Notes: generated by a model from the letters alone, not told the origin. Numbered from the stretch's first letter, positions 25,048-33,931 are shown. The stretch is 64,000 nt of DNA from Streptomyces sp. VRA16 Mangrove soil (GCF_017377775.1 NZ_JAFVLN010000020.1:111274-175273), one strand, 5' to 3'. Numbers and translations: made by a program.

Positions 25048-26421
25048 ATGATCGCGCCCATGGCCGCCTCTGACATACCGTCACCACCCTTGCCGTCACC
25101 TTCCGTTCCGGTGTTCCCGCCCGGTTTCCTGTGGGGCGTGGCCACCTCGGCCCATCAGATCGAGGGTGCCGTGGCCGCGCGCGAACCGTCCGTGTGGGAC
25201 GCGTTCACCGCCGAGCCGGGGCGGGTGAAGGACGGTTCCACCGCGGAGGTGGCCTGCGACCACGTCGCCCGCTACCGGGAGGACGTGGCGCTCGTCCGCG
25301 ACCTGGGCGTGGACGCGTACCGCTTCTCGGTCTCCTGGCCACGGGTGCTCGCGCCCGGCGGCCTCGACTTCTACGACCGGCTCGTCGACGAACTGTGCGC
25401 CCAGGGCGTACGGCCCGTACCGACGCTCTTCCACTGGGACACGCCGCTGGCGGTGGAGGAGGCGGGCGGCTGGCAGTCGCGCGACACGGCCTTCCGGTTC
25501 GCGGAGTACGCGGCCACGGTCGTGGCCCGCCTCGGCGACCGCGTCACCCGGTGGATCACCCTCAACGAGCCCGCGGAAGTGACCCTGCTCGGGCACGCCA
25601 TCGGCGAGCACGCGCCCGGCAGGAAGCTGCTCTTCGACGCGCTCCCCGTCGCCCACCACCAGCTCCTTGGGCACGGGCTCGCGGTGCGGGCGCTGCGCGC
25701 GGCGGGCGTCCGGGACATCGGCATCGCCAACTCGCACGGCCCGACCTGGGCGGCGTCCGAGGAGCCCGCGGACGCCGAGGCCGCCGACTTCTACGACGTC
25801 CTGCTCAACCGGCTCTTCTGCGACCCGGTCGTCCTCGGCCGGTACCCGGAGGGGATCGGCGAGTTGATGCCGAGTGCCGATCCGGTGGAGGACCTGCGGA
25901 TCATCTCCTCGCCCGTCGACTGGTACGGCGTCAACTACTACCAGCCGACCCTGGTGGGCGCGCCGGGTGGGGACAGCGGTGCCGGCACCGAGTTCGGCGG
26001 ACTCACGCTCCCCTCCGAACTCCCCTTCGCGCCACGGGAGATCACCGGCTATCCGGTCACCGACCACGGCTGGCCGGTGGTGCCCGAGGCCTTCACCGAG
26101 CTCCTCGTCGGGATGCGTGAGCGCTACGGCGACCGGCTGCCGCCGATCGTCGTCACCGAGAACGGGTGCAGCCACGACGGAGTGAGCGACCCGGAGCGGA
26201 TCCGGTTCCTCGACGGGCATCTGCGGGCGCTGCACCGGGCGGTCGAGCAGGGGGTCGACGTGCGCGGCTATTTCGTCTGGTCCCTGATGGACAACTTCGA
26301 GTGGGCGGAGGGCTATCGGCAGCACTACGGCCTCGTCCACATCGACTACGCGACCCAGCGCCGCACCCCGAAAGCCTCGTACCACTGGCTGCGTGACGCG
26401 CTCGCGGCGCGCGGGGCATGA
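25048..26421 (+). CDS. Beta-glucosidase, glycoside hydrolase family 1
   Basis: 457 residues, (beta/alpha)8 barrel. The N-terminal FPPGFLWGVATSAHQIEGA, acid/base Glu in WITLNEPAE and nucleophile Glu in IVVTENGCS define GH1. YFVWSLMDNFEWAEGY is the conserved C-terminal aglycone-pocket segment. No signal peptide, so it cleaves imported beta-glucosides or cellobiose. Start choices are ATG 25048 (CAGG upstream) or 25060. The stop overlaps the ATG of the MFS gene (ATGA), so uptake and hydrolysis are likely co-expressed. Confidence 0.93.
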   Translation: MIAPMAASDIPSPPLPSPSVPVFPPGFLWGVATSAHQIEGAVAAREPSVWDAFTAEPGRVKDGSTAEVACDHVARYREDVALVRDLGVDAYRFSVSWPRVLAPGGLDFYDRLVDELCAQGVRPVPTLFHWDTPLAVEEAGGWQSRDTAFRFAEYAATVVARLGDRVTRWITLNEPAEVTLLGHAIGEHAPGRKLLFDALPVAHHQLLGHGLAVRALRAAGVRDIGIANSHGPTWAASEEPADAEAADFYDVLLNRLFCDPVVLGRYPEGIGELMPSADPVEDLRIISSPVDWYGVNYYQPTLVGAPGGDSGAGTEFGGLTLPSELPFAPREITGYPVTDHGWPVVPEAFTELLVGMRERYGDRLPPIVVTENGCSHDGVSDPERIRFLDGHLRALHRAVEQGVDVRGYFVWSLMDNFEWAEGYRQHYGLVHIDYATQRRTPKASYHWLRDALAARGA

Positions 26422-27659
26422 CCGACCCGGCGCTCCAGGAACCGGCCGACCGGGTCGGGCGCGGCTGGACGGCCGCGCTGTCGCTCGCGAACGGGGCGAT
26501 CTGGGTGGGCTGGTACGGCCCGCTGCAGATCCTGCTCGCCCGGCAGGCGGAGCACATCGCGCCGGGCACGGGCCTGTCGAAGGAGTCGCTGCTGGCGTGG
26601 GTGACGGGCGTCGGCGCGTTCGTCTCGCTGGCCGCGAACCCGCTCTTCGGCGCGGTCTCGGACCGCACCACGTCCCGGTTCGGGCGGCGTACGCCGTGGA
26701 TCGTGGCGGGCACGGCGGGCGGCGCGCTGTCGCTGCTGCTGCTCGGCGGGGCGGACTCGGTGGCGCTGCTGACCGGCGGCTGGTGTCTGGTGCAGCTGAC
26801 GCTGAACGCGGCGTTCGCGGCGGTCACGGCCGCCGTCCCGGACCGGGTGCCGCGGCTCCAGCGGGGCGCCGTGGGCGGCTGGCTGGGGGCGGCGCAGATC
26901 CTCGGAGTGGTCGTCGGGACGGGGCTCGCCACGGTGACGGGCGGGGTGCGGGCCGGGTACGCGGCGTGCGCGCTGTTCACGGTCGTGGGCATCGCGCCGT
27001 ACGTGCTGCGGTACGCGGATCTGCGGCTGCCCGCCGAGGCGCGGCCCGCGTGGTCGTGGCGGCGCTTCCTCGGCGGGTTCCGGCTCGCCCCGCGTACCTA
27101 TCCGGACCTGGCCTGGGCCTGGCTGACCCGGTTCCTGATCAACCTGGGCAACGCGCTGGTCCTGCTCTACCTCTTCTACTACCTGCGCGACCGCCTCGAC
27201 TACGCCGATCCGGACTCCGGGGTGCTGATCCTGACCGCGGTGAACGGGGTGACGCTGCTCGCCACCGTCGTCGTCGGCGGGGTGTGGTCGGACCGGGTGG
27301 GCCGCCGCAAGCCGTTCGTGCTCTGGTCCGGGGTGCTGATGGCGGTGGCCACGGGGATGCTCGCCGGGTGGCAGACGTGGCCCGGCGCGATCGTGGCGGC
27401 GGCCGTGCTGGGGGTCGGCTTCGGGGTGTTCACCTCGGTCGACTTCGCGCTGATGACGGACGTGCTGCCGAAGGCCCTCGACCGCGGCAAGGACCTCGGC
27501 ATCATCAACATCGCCAACTCCCTCCCCCAGGTCGCGGCGCCCGCGCTTGCCGCTCCGCTGGTGAATCAGTTGGGCGGGTACCGGGTGCTGTATCTGGTGG
27601 CGGCGGCGGTGGGTCTGACCGGGTCCCTCCTGGTCACCCGCATCAAATCCATCCCCTGA
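26418..27659 (+). CDS. MFS transporter (sugar/glycoside type)
   Basis: 413 residues with 12 predicted helices. The cytoplasmic loop 2-3 motif FGAVSDRTTSRFGRRTPW and its mirror GVWSDRVGRRKPF after helix 8 are MFS signature A elements. The N-terminal segment (SLANGAIWVGWYGPLQILLARQ) resembles GPH/sucrose-like carriers. Coupling by ATGA overlap to a GH1 beta-glucosidase suggests that it imports a beta-glucoside; this is inference from context. Confidence 0.88.
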   Translation: MTDPALQEPADRVGRGWTAALSLANGAIWVGWYGPLQILLARQAEHIAPGTGLSKESLLAWVTGVGAFVSLAANPLFGAVSDRTTSRFGRRTPWIVAGTAGGALSLLLLGGADSVALLTGGWCLVQLTLNAAFAAVTAAVPDRVPRLQRGAVGGWLGAAQILGVVVGTGLATVTGGVRAGYAACALFTVVGIAPYVLRYADLRLPAEARPAWSWRRFLGGFRLAPRTYPDLAWAWLTRFLINLGNALVLLYLFYYLRDRLDYADPDSGVLILTAVNGVTLLATVVVGGVWSDRVGRRKPFVLWSGVLMAVATGMLAGWQTWPGAIVAAAVLGVGFGVFTSVDFALMTDVLPKALDRGKDLGIINIANSLPQVAAPALAAPLVNQLGGYRVLYLVAAAVGLTGSLLVTRIKSIP

Positions 27660-27660
27660 A

Positions 27661-27957
27661 GCCTCGGGCAACCTGCCGCGTCCCCCCGCCGCCTTGGGCA
27701 ATCTGCCGCCCGCCGCACCCGCCTCGGGCAGCCTGCCGCGTCCCCCGCCGCCTCGGGCAACCTGCCGCCCGCCGCACCCGCCTCGGGGAGCCTGCCGCCC
27801 GCCCCACCCGCCTCGGGGAGCCTGCCGCCCGCCCCCACCCGCCTTGGGCAATCTGCCGCCCGCCACGGCCGCCTTGGGCAATCTGCCGCCATGGGCGGCA
27901 GGGTGGGCAAGGCGGCACCCCGGCGCGGGGCGAGCGCTCCAACCGGCCTCCAGCTCG
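27661..27957 (+). repeat. Tandem ~30-bp repeat array ending in a full 43-nt hairpin element
   Basis: Eight successive units start at 27661, 27691, 27721, 27750, 27780, 27810, 27841 and 27871. Each begins GCCTYGGGSARYCTGCCGC and is followed by a short C-rich spacer. Only the last unit carries the complementary right arm (GGCGGCAG to GCAAGGC), giving the full hairpin element also found twice at 56.5 kb. The array begins immediately after the MFS stop codon. No gene lies here. Confidence 0.9.
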
Positions 27958-28011
27958 GTCCCGGTCGCGCCATCGCCGACCACCGCTCCGGTGGGGGCTG
28001 GTCGCGCAGTT

Positions 28012-28217
28012 CCCCGCGCCCCTGCGGGGCACGACCACAGCCGGTCGCGCCCGCGCGGCGGAGCCGCACGTAGACACAGCCCCGCGCCCCTGCGGGGCAC
28101 GACCACAGCCCGTCGCGCCCGCGCGGCGGAGCCGCACGTAGACACAGCCCCGCGCCCGTGGCGGGGCAACGACCACAGCCCGTCGCGCCCGCGCGGCGGA
28201 GCCGCACATCGACACAG
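28012..28217 (+). repeat. Three tandem 68-70 bp repeats
   Basis: Units at 28012-28079, 28080-28147 and 28148-28217 begin CCCCGCGCCC and end TAGACACAG or TCGACACAG. Each contains GACCACAGCC and CGCGCGGCGGAGCCGCAC. The first two are nearly identical. Related single copies are at 6051-6118 (inverted) and, for the upstream half, at 15470-15520. They fill the space between the hairpin array and the epimerase stop codon. Confidence 0.88.
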
Positions 28218-28241
28218 ACGCGCGGCCCTGACGGGCCACGG

Positions 28242-29096
28242 CTAAAGCGCGCCCGCGTCCAGCGCCGTCCACACCGACGGATACAGCGGCCGGAACCCCA
28301 GTTCCCGGCGGATGCGGGCGGTCGACATCACGCCGTACCAGGGGTCCGGGTCCACCTTGTCGTAGAGCGCGTCCGGCACCTCGACCCCGTTCAGCTGGAA
28401 AAGGTCCACCGTCGTCACCGGAGCGTCGTCCGCGATGTTGTAGACCCCGGACGCGCCCGGCACGTACAGCAGCCGCCGCAGCCCCTGCGCCACATCCGCG
28501 TGATGCCCCATGTGCAGCCGCTGCGTCGCGGGCCACTGCGGAGCCCACCGCATGGCGTCGGACAGGTGCGGATCCCCGTCGCCGTACACGAACGGCAGCC
28601 GTCCGATCCGCAGATCGTCGAGGCCCTCCAGCGCGGACAGAGCCCGCTCCGCCGCCGCCTTCGACTCGGGGTACGCGCCCCACATGTGCCCGCCGGGCAC
28701 CGACGCGTCCGTCTCGACCAGCGGCCGGCCCCGCCCGGCCCCGTACACGAGCCCCGTACTGACCTGCACGAACCGCCGCACCCCCGACGCCACCGCGGCC
28801 CGCCCGAGCTCGATCGCGGCGTCCCGGTTCACGGCCCGCGCCTCCTCGTCCGGCACCCCGCGGAACGCCGCCGCGACGTTGACCACGGCATCCGCCCCGG
28901 CCGTCGCCTTGCCGAGCGCCTCCGCGTCCCGCAGATCCCCGACCACCACCTCCGCGCCGAGCTCGGCGAACCGCTCCCCGCGCGCCTCGTCCCGTACCAG
29001 GACCCGCACCCGCTCCCCCGGCGCCGCGCCCTGCAGCAGCCGCGGCACGAACCGCCGTCCGACCTGTCCCGTCGCTCCGGTCACCAACGTCAGCAT
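28242..29096 (-). CDS. NAD-dependent epimerase/dehydratase (extended SDR)
   Basis: 284 residues. The nucleotide-binding motif is VTGATGQVGR. The Tyr-X3-Lys pair is in GAYPESKAAAE, preceded by VQVSTGLVYG, as in extended short-chain dehydrogenases acting on nucleotide sugars or related substrates. GAGGAGG lies 5 bases before ATG 29096. It is divergent from an MmyB-like regulator at 29235, with a palindrome between them, so it is the likely target of that regulator. Confidence 0.85.
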   Translation of the reverse strand: MLTLVTGATGQVGRRFVPRLLQGAAPGERVRVLVRDEARGERFAELGAEVVVGDLRDAEALGKATAGADAVVNVAAAFRGVPDEEARAVNRDAAIELGRAAVASGVRRFVQVSTGLVYGAGRGRPLVETDASVPGGHMWGAYPESKAAAERALSALEGLDDLRIGRLPFVYGDGDPHLSDAMRWAPQWPATQRLHMGHHADVAQGLRRLLYVPGASGVYNIADDAPVTTVDLFQLNGVEVPDALYDKVDPDPWYGVMSTARIRRELGFRPLYPSVWTALDAGAL

Positions 29097-29170
29097 GGCC
29101 GCCTCCTCGTCGTCGTAGCCATGCGAGCAGCCTGCGCCGCAGACGCGTGCGACGGGAGAGACGCGGTTAT

Positions 29171-29191
29171 CCAGGGACCGGCACTCCCTGG
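29171..29191. promoter_or_regulatory. Palindromic operator between epimerase and MmyB-like regulator
   Basis: CCAGGGA (29171-29177) and TCCCTGG (29185-29191) form a perfect 7-bp inverted repeat with 7-bp spacer, flanked by TTAT on the left. A TACTGGAT sequence about 10 bp to its right may be the -10 region of the regulator promoter. The position in a divergent intergenic region fits an autoregulator site. Confidence 0.6.
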
Positions 29192-29234
29192 CTGCGTACT
29201 GGATGCGCGCCCGGTCCCGAGCGATCCTGAAAAG

Positions 29235-30077
29235 GTGAACCGAGCCGAACTCGCCGACTTCCTGCGCCGCGCCCGCACCCGACTGAGCCCCTCCGACGTG
29301 GGCCTGGCCGAAGGCTCCCGGCGCCGTACCCCCGGCCTGCGCCGCGAGGAGGTGGCCCAGCTCGCCGGGATGTCGACGGACTACTACACCCGGCTCGAAC
29401 AGCGCCGCGGCTCGCACCCCTCACGGCAGATGCTCACCGCGCTGGCCCGCGCGCTGCGCCTGACGGACACCGAGCGCGACCATCTGTTCCATCTGGCGGG
29501 CGAGGAACCGCCGCGGCCCGGCACCTCGTCCGGGCACGTCCGCCCGGGCCTACTGATGATCCTGGACCGGCTGCACGACCTGCCCGCGTCGGTGCTGAGC
29601 GACTGGGGCGAGAGCCTCGCGCAGAACACGATGTCGATCGCGCTGAGCGGCGATCTGCGCGGCGTGAACCTGATCCGGCGCTGGTTCACCCAGCCCGGGA
29701 CCCGTGCCCTGTTCCCGCCGGAGAACCACGAGGCGCACGCCCGCTCCCACGTGGCGAGCCTGCGCGCGGTCACCGCGGCCCGCCCCGACGACCCGGGCCC
29801 GGCCGCCCTGGTGGCCGAACTCCGTGCCGCGTCAAGGGAGTTCGAGGAGCTGTGGCAGTCCCACGAGGTCGTGGTGCGCCGCCCGTCGCCGAAACGTTTC
29901 CTGCACCCGGTGGTCGGCACCCTGGACCTCGACTGCGAGGTGCTGCTCGGCGACGGTCTGGGGCACGGCCAGTGCCTGGTGGTGCACTCGGCGCGCCCGG
30001 GCACGGACACCTACGAGCGGCTTGAGCTGCTGCGGGTCATAGGGCTGCAGGATCTCAGCCCCGCGCGGAACCTCTGA
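29235..30077 (+). CDS. XRE-family regulator with MmyB-like ligand-binding domain
   Basis: 280 residues. The N-terminal helix-turn-helix has the class signature RRRTPGLRREEVAQLAGMSTDYYTRLEQ followed by SRQMLTALARALRLTD. The C-terminal domain (from about 100: LMILDRLHDLPASVLSDWGESLAQN to VVHSARPGTDTYERLELL) is the MmyB-like PAS-type ligand pocket. These regulators usually repress an adjacent dehydrogenase/reductase gene, here the divergent epimerase. GTG 29235 has AAAAG upstream. Confidence 0.9.
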   Translation: MNRAELADFLRRARTRLSPSDVGLAEGSRRRTPGLRREEVAQLAGMSTDYYTRLEQRRGSHPSRQMLTALARALRLTDTERDHLFHLAGEEPPRPGTSSGHVRPGLLMILDRLHDLPASVLSDWGESLAQNTMSIALSGDLRGVNLIRRWFTQPGTRALFPPENHEAHARSHVASLRAVTAARPDDPGPAALVAELRAASREFEELWQSHEVVVRRPSPKRFLHPVVGTLDLDCEVLLGDGLGHGQCLVVHSARPGTDTYERLELLRVIGLQDLSPARNL

Positions 30078-30109
30078 GGACGGGCGGAGCCGCCAGGTCG
30101 TGTGTCGCC

Positions 30110-31063
30110 CTAGAAGCCGAGCTTGCGCAGCTGGCGCGGGTCGCGCTGCCAGTCCTTGGCGACCTTCACGTGCAGGTCGAGGTAGACGGGCGTGCCGAGC
30201 AGCGCCTCGATCTGCTTGCGGGACTTGATGCCGACGTCCTTCAGGCGCTTGCCCTTCGGGCCGATGATGATGCCCTTCTGGCTGGGCCGCTCGATGTAGA
30301 CGAAGGCGTGGATGTCCAGGAGGGGCTTGTCGGCGGGGCGGCCCTCGCGCGGCAGCATCTCCTCGACGACGACGGCGATGGAGTGCGGCAGCTCGTCCCG
30401 TACGCCTTCGAGCGCGGCCTCGCGGATCAGCTCGGCGACCATGACCTGCTCGGGCTCGTCGGTGAGGTCGCCCTCCGGGTAGAGCGCCGGGCCCTCGGGG
30501 AGGAGGGGCACGATGAGGTCGGCGAGCAGGTCCACCTGCTTGTCGCCCACCGCCGAGACCGGGATGATCTCGGCCCATGCGAAGCCGAGCTCCTTGCCGA
30601 GCTGGTCGATGGCGATGAGCTGCTCGGCGAGCCGCTTGCTGTCGACGAGGTCGGTCTTGGTGACGATCGCGATCTTCGGCGTCTTCTTGATCGACGCGAG
30701 CTCCTTGGCGATGAACTTGTCACCGGGGCCGAGCTTCTCGTTCGCGGGCAGGCAGAAGCCGATCACGTCGACCTCGGCCCAGGTGGTGCGCACCACGTCG
30801 TTGAGCCGCTCGCCGAGCAGGGTGCGCGGCTTGTGGAGTCCGGGGGTGTCCACGAGGATCAGCTGGGCGTCCTCGCGGTGCACGATGCCGCGCACGGTGT
30901 GCCGCGTGGTCTGCGGCTGGTCGGCGGTGATGGCCACCTTCTTGCCGACCAGAGCGTTCGTCAGGGTGGACTTGCCCGCGTTGGGGCGGCCGACGAAGCA
31001 GGCGAACCCGGCGCGGTGCGACGGGGCCTCGGACGGCTGGGGCTGCTGGGTACGAGCGCTCAT
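30110..31063 (-). CDS. era: GTPase Era
   Basis: 317 residues. G1 FVGRPNAGKST, G2-region Thr in QPQTTRHT, G3 VDTPGLHKP and G4 TKTD are present, followed by a C-terminal KH domain (GIIIGPKGKRLKDVGIKSRKQIEALLG). Era binds the 3' end of 16S rRNA and assists 30S assembly. ATG 31063 is chosen over an upstream ATG at 31072 because MSARTQ starts the usual actinobacterial N-terminus. The gene is now separated from the cytidine-deaminase/corC/ybeY/phoH genes by about 5.8 kb of other DNA. Confidence 0.95.
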   Translation of the reverse strand: MSARTQQPQPSEAPSHRAGFACFVGRPNAGKSTLTNALVGKKVAITADQPQTTRHTVRGIVHREDAQLILVDTPGLHKPRTLLGERLNDVVRTTWAEVDVIGFCLPANEKLGPGDKFIAKELASIKKTPKIAIVTKTDLVDSKRLAEQLIAIDQLGKELGFAWAEIIPVSAVGDKQVDLLADLIVPLLPEGPALYPEGDLTDEPEQVMVAELIREAALEGVRDELPHSIAVVVEEMLPREGRPADKPLLDIHAFVYIERPSQKGIIIGPKGKRLKDVGIKSRKQIEALLGTPVYLDLHVKVAKDWQRDPRQLRKLGF

Positions 31064-31113
31064 GCCGCCCATTCTCCCTGATGTCCGGAGGGCCGCAGCA
31101 CCGTGAGATCCCG

Positions 31114-31147
31114 GTAACACCTTGGCAACACGAAACACGGAAGAAAC
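31114..31147 (+). promoter_or_regulatory. GlnR-type nitrogen-response box upstream of amtB
   Basis: GTAAC-N6-GCAAC (31114-31129) is followed two bases later by GAAAC-N6-GAAAC (31132-31147). Half-sites recur every 11 bp, in the manner of Streptomyces GlnR sites (GTNAC-N6-GAAAC pairs). It lies 45-78 bases before the amtB start, with a possible -10 TAGAGA near 31156. This suggests activation of amtB-glnK under nitrogen limitation. Confidence 0.7.
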
Positions 31148-31191
31148 GCGCGGGTAGAGATTCGGAAACGCGGGCCGGTGACGCTGGCCCG

Positions 31192-32505
31192 ATGACCGCG
31201 ACGACACTGGCCGCCCCTGCCCTCGACACCGGCGACACCGCCTGGCTGCTCGCCGCCACCGCGCTCGTCCTCCTGATGACACCGGGCCTCGCCCTCTTCT
31301 ACGGCGGCATGGTCCGCACGAAGTCCGTGCTCAACATGCTGATGATGAGTTTTGTGTCGATCGCGCTCGTGACGGTGGTGTGGCTGGTCGCGGGGTACTC
31401 GCTCGCGTTCGGCGACGACGCGTTCGCGGGGGTCATCGGCGACCTCGCGCACGCCGGGATGGCGGGCATCGGCCCGTCCGACGTGACCGGCACGGTCCCC
31501 ACCTTCCTCTTCACGACCTTCCAGCTGACGTTCGCGTTCCTGACGGCGGCGCTGATCAGCGGCTCGATCGCGGACCGTGCGAAGTTCGGGGCGTGGATGG
31601 TCTTCGTGCCCGTCTGGACGCTCCTCGTATACGTTCCCGTGGCCCACTGGGTCTGGGGTCCCGGGGGCTGGATCGCGAACCACCTGGGGGCCCTCGACTT
31701 CGCGGGCGGCCTGGTCGTGGAGATCGCCTCGGGCGCGTCGGGCCTGGCCCTGTGCCTGGTGCTCGGCCCGCGCGTCGGCTTCAAGAAGGACGCCATGCGC
31801 CCGCACAACCTGCCGATGGTGCTGATGGGCGCGGGGCTGCTCTGGTTCGGCTGGCTCGGCTTCAACGGCGGCTCGGCGCTCGGCGCGAACGGCCTCGCCG
31901 CCGCCTCCCTCTTCAACACCCTGATCGCGGGCTGCACGGGCCTGCTGGGCTGGCTGTTCGTGGAGCAGAAGCGCGACGGGCACCCCACGACGTTCGGTGC
32001 CGCGTCCGGCGCGGTGGCCGGCCTGGTCGCGATCACGCCCGCGTGCGGGGTGGTCGGGGTGCTCGGGGCGGCGGTGGTCGGCCTGGCGGCCGGTGTCGTC
32101 TGCTCGTACGCGGTGGCCTGGAAGTTCCGGTTCGACTACGACGACTCGCTCGACGTGGTCGGCGTGCACTTCGCCGGCGGTGTGGTCGGCACGGTCCTGA
32201 TCGGCCTGTTCGCGACGTCCGCGATGACCGGCTCCACGGCGAAGCAGGGGTTCTTCTACGGCGGCGGCTTCGGCCAGCTGGGCAAGCAGGCGCTCGCGGT
32301 GGTGGTCGTGGCGGCGTACACGTTCCTGGTCACGTACGGCATCGGCAAGGCGATCGACCGGCTGATGGGCTTCCGGGCCGCGGCCGAGGACGAGCTGACG
32401 GGCCTGGACCAGACGGTGCATGCGGAGAGTGCGTACGATCACGGCGTCCTCAGTGCCTCCACGCACCCCGCCCACGCCCCCGTTGTCCGAAAGGTCGCGC
32501 CATGA
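31192..32505 (+). CDS. amtB: Ammonium transporter
   Basis: 437 residues with 11 hydrophobic helices. Helix 1 reads LLAATALVLLMTPGLALFYGGMV. The twin-His pore is suggested by VVGVHFAGGVVGT (second His) and the earlier AHWVWGPGGW region with LDFAGG. The C-terminal tail (AAEDELTGLDQTVHAESAY) is the PII-binding segment. It moves NH4+/NH3 into the cell. A GlnR-type box lies upstream, and the last codons overlap the glnK ATG (ATGA). Confidence 0.96.
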   Translation: MTATTLAAPALDTGDTAWLLAATALVLLMTPGLALFYGGMVRTKSVLNMLMMSFVSIALVTVVWLVAGYSLAFGDDAFAGVIGDLAHAGMAGIGPSDVTGTVPTFLFTTFQLTFAFLTAALISGSIADRAKFGAWMVFVPVWTLLVYVPVAHWVWGPGGWIANHLGALDFAGGLVVEIASGASGLALCLVLGPRVGFKKDAMRPHNLPMVLMGAGLLWFGWLGFNGGSALGANGLAAASLFNTLIAGCTGLLGWLFVEQKRDGHPTTFGAASGAVAGLVAITPACGVVGVLGAAVVGLAAGVVCSYAVAWKFRFDYDDSLDVVGVHFAGGVVGTVLIGLFATSAMTGSTAKQGFFYGGGFGQLGKQALAVVVVAAYTFLVTYGIGKAIDRLMGFRAAAEDELTGLDQTVHAESAYDHGVLSASTHPAHAPVVRKVAP

Positions 32506-32840
32506 AGCTGATCACCGCGGTCGTCAAGCCGTTCCGCCTCGACGAGGTCAAGACGGCCCTGCAGGAGCTGGGCGTGCACGGCCTGACGGTCACCGAGGCC
32601 AGCGGCTACGGGCGCCAGCGCGGCCACACCGAGGTGTACCGCGGCGCCGAGTACCAGGTCGACCTGGTCCCGAAGGTCCGCATCGAGGTCGTGGTCCCGG
32701 ACGAGGACGCCGAGCCGGCGATGGAGGCGATCGTCCGCGCGGCCCGCACGGGCAAGATCGGCGACGGCAAGGTGTGGGCGGTCCCGGTGGACTCGGTGGT
32801 GCGGGTACGGACGGGCGAGCGCGGCCCGGACGCCGTATGA
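32502..32840 (+). CDS. glnK: Nitrogen regulatory protein PII
   Basis: 112 residues, full-length PII: N-terminal MKLITAVVKPFRLDEVK, a T-loop GHTEVYRGAEYQVDLVPK with Tyr51 conserved for modification, and the C-terminal GKIGDGKVWAVPVDSVVRVRTGERG (B and C loops). It gates AmtB according to ATP/ADP and 2-oxoglutarate. Translation is coupled to amtB. No glnD follows, unlike the amtB-glnK-glnD operon described in S. coelicolor, so the modifying enzyme must be encoded elsewhere. Confidence 0.96.
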   Translation: MKLITAVVKPFRLDEVKTALQELGVHGLTVTEASGYGRQRGHTEVYRGAEYQVDLVPKVRIEVVVPDEDAEPAMEAIVRAARTGKIGDGKVWAVPVDSVVRVRTGERGPDAV

Positions 32841-32906
32841 GCGACCGGGCCCCGTAGGGGCGAGGCCCCGAGTGGGACGGGAAGGGGAGGGGGCGGCCCC
32901 AGGGCC

Positions 32907-33893
32907 TCAGCCCACCACGGCCCCCCGCCGACGTCGCGCCCGCACCCGGACCCGGGCCACGACCCCGACCCCCACTCCCCCCACGAACACCACGGCGAGC
33001 ACCACCCACGGCACCGCGACAAACCCGACCCGCCCCGATTCCCGTGTCCGCTGCGCGCTGGCGGTCACCGTGACGTCGCCCCAGTCGAACTGCGGCGCCC
33101 CGCTCCACCGCTCGGTGAGCCGCACCTTCTGCCCCGGCAGCAGTTCGGACGGCACCCGGTCCAGCGTCCGCGACAGCAGCGTGCGCCCGAACAGCCCCTC
33201 GGCCCGCAGGCTCACCACGGGATCGAGCGTCACGTTGCCCCGGTTGCGCAGGGTGTACGAGACGACAGCGGTACTGGCGCCGAGTCCCGGCACGACCGGC
33301 CGGTTCTGCTCGATGCGCAGATCCTCCACGGACACGGCGGGCAGGGTGGGCCCGCCGACCCGCAGATAGACCCGGGCGCCGACGGCCCGCCGCACCCCGA
33401 CGGCCACCGCCCCGTCGCCGCCCGCGTCCGCGACCCGCTCGTCGAGCGCGACGAGCGCCCCGGGGTGGTCGCCCGGTTCGGCCCCGGGCGGCACCCGCAG
33501 CGAGAAGGGGACGGTGACCGAGCCGTGCGCGGGCACCTTCACCTTCGTACGCGGCAGCCGCACCCAGCGCCCGACCCCGCGCTGCTGCTCGGTCCGGTCC
33601 CGCACGGCGAAGCCGCCGTCCCGGGGCGTGTTGTAGGCGTCGGCGGCGTACAGGCGGAACGTGACCGGCTCCGCCGCCTTGTTGGCGACGACGACCCTGT
33701 CGCGGACGGTGGTGCCGGGGTCGGCGGTGAGTACGAAGTAGGGACGGCTGCCGAGCTGGGTGGCGTACGGGTACACGGACCAGCGCCCGTTGTCGGCGGC
33801 GTGCGCGACGGCGGGGACGCCGAGCAGCAGCGCGGCAAGCACGACAACGGCGGCACGGGCGATGTAACCGGTTCTGCGGGCAGGGGAGTTCAC
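32907..33893 (-). CDS. DUF916-like (WxL-associated peptidoglycan-binding) secreted membrane-anchored protein
   Basis: 328 residues. Signal peptide (residues 1-32, cleaved near AHA-AD). An Ig-like N-terminal domain has WSVYPYATQLGSRPYFVLTADPGTTVRDRVVVANKA and PAHGSVTVPFSLRVPPGAEPGDHPGALVA, typical of DUF916. A second beta domain follows (VSYTLRNRGNVTLDPVVSLRAEG). A C-terminal transmembrane helix at about 292-312 ends in a basic cytoplasmic tail. In Firmicutes such proteins bind peptidoglycan and partner WxL-domain proteins. It is the last gene of a three-gene surface operon. Confidence 0.78.
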   Translation of the reverse strand: MNSPARRTGYIARAAVVVLAALLLGVPAVAHAADNGRWSVYPYATQLGSRPYFVLTADPGTTVRDRVVVANKAAEPVTFRLYAADAYNTPRDGGFAVRDRTEQQRGVGRWVRLPRTKVKVPAHGSVTVPFSLRVPPGAEPGDHPGALVALDERVADAGGDGAVAVGVRRAVGARVYLRVGGPTLPAVSVEDLRIEQNRPVVPGLGASTAVVSYTLRNRGNVTLDPVVSLRAEGLFGRTLLSRTLDRVPSELLPGQKVRLTERWSGAPQFDWGDVTVTASAQRTRESGRVGFVAVPWVVLAVVFVGGVGVGVVARVRVRARRRRGAVVG

Positions 33894-33931
33894 GGGGATG
33901 ACCAGCCTCCGGGTGCGGGCCGGAACCCCGG

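Noticed and set aside
27661..27900. CRISPR-like array with ~18-bp repeats and ~12-bp spacers
   Set aside because: Spacers are too short and similar to one another, no cas genes nearby, and units match the hairpin element elsewhere.
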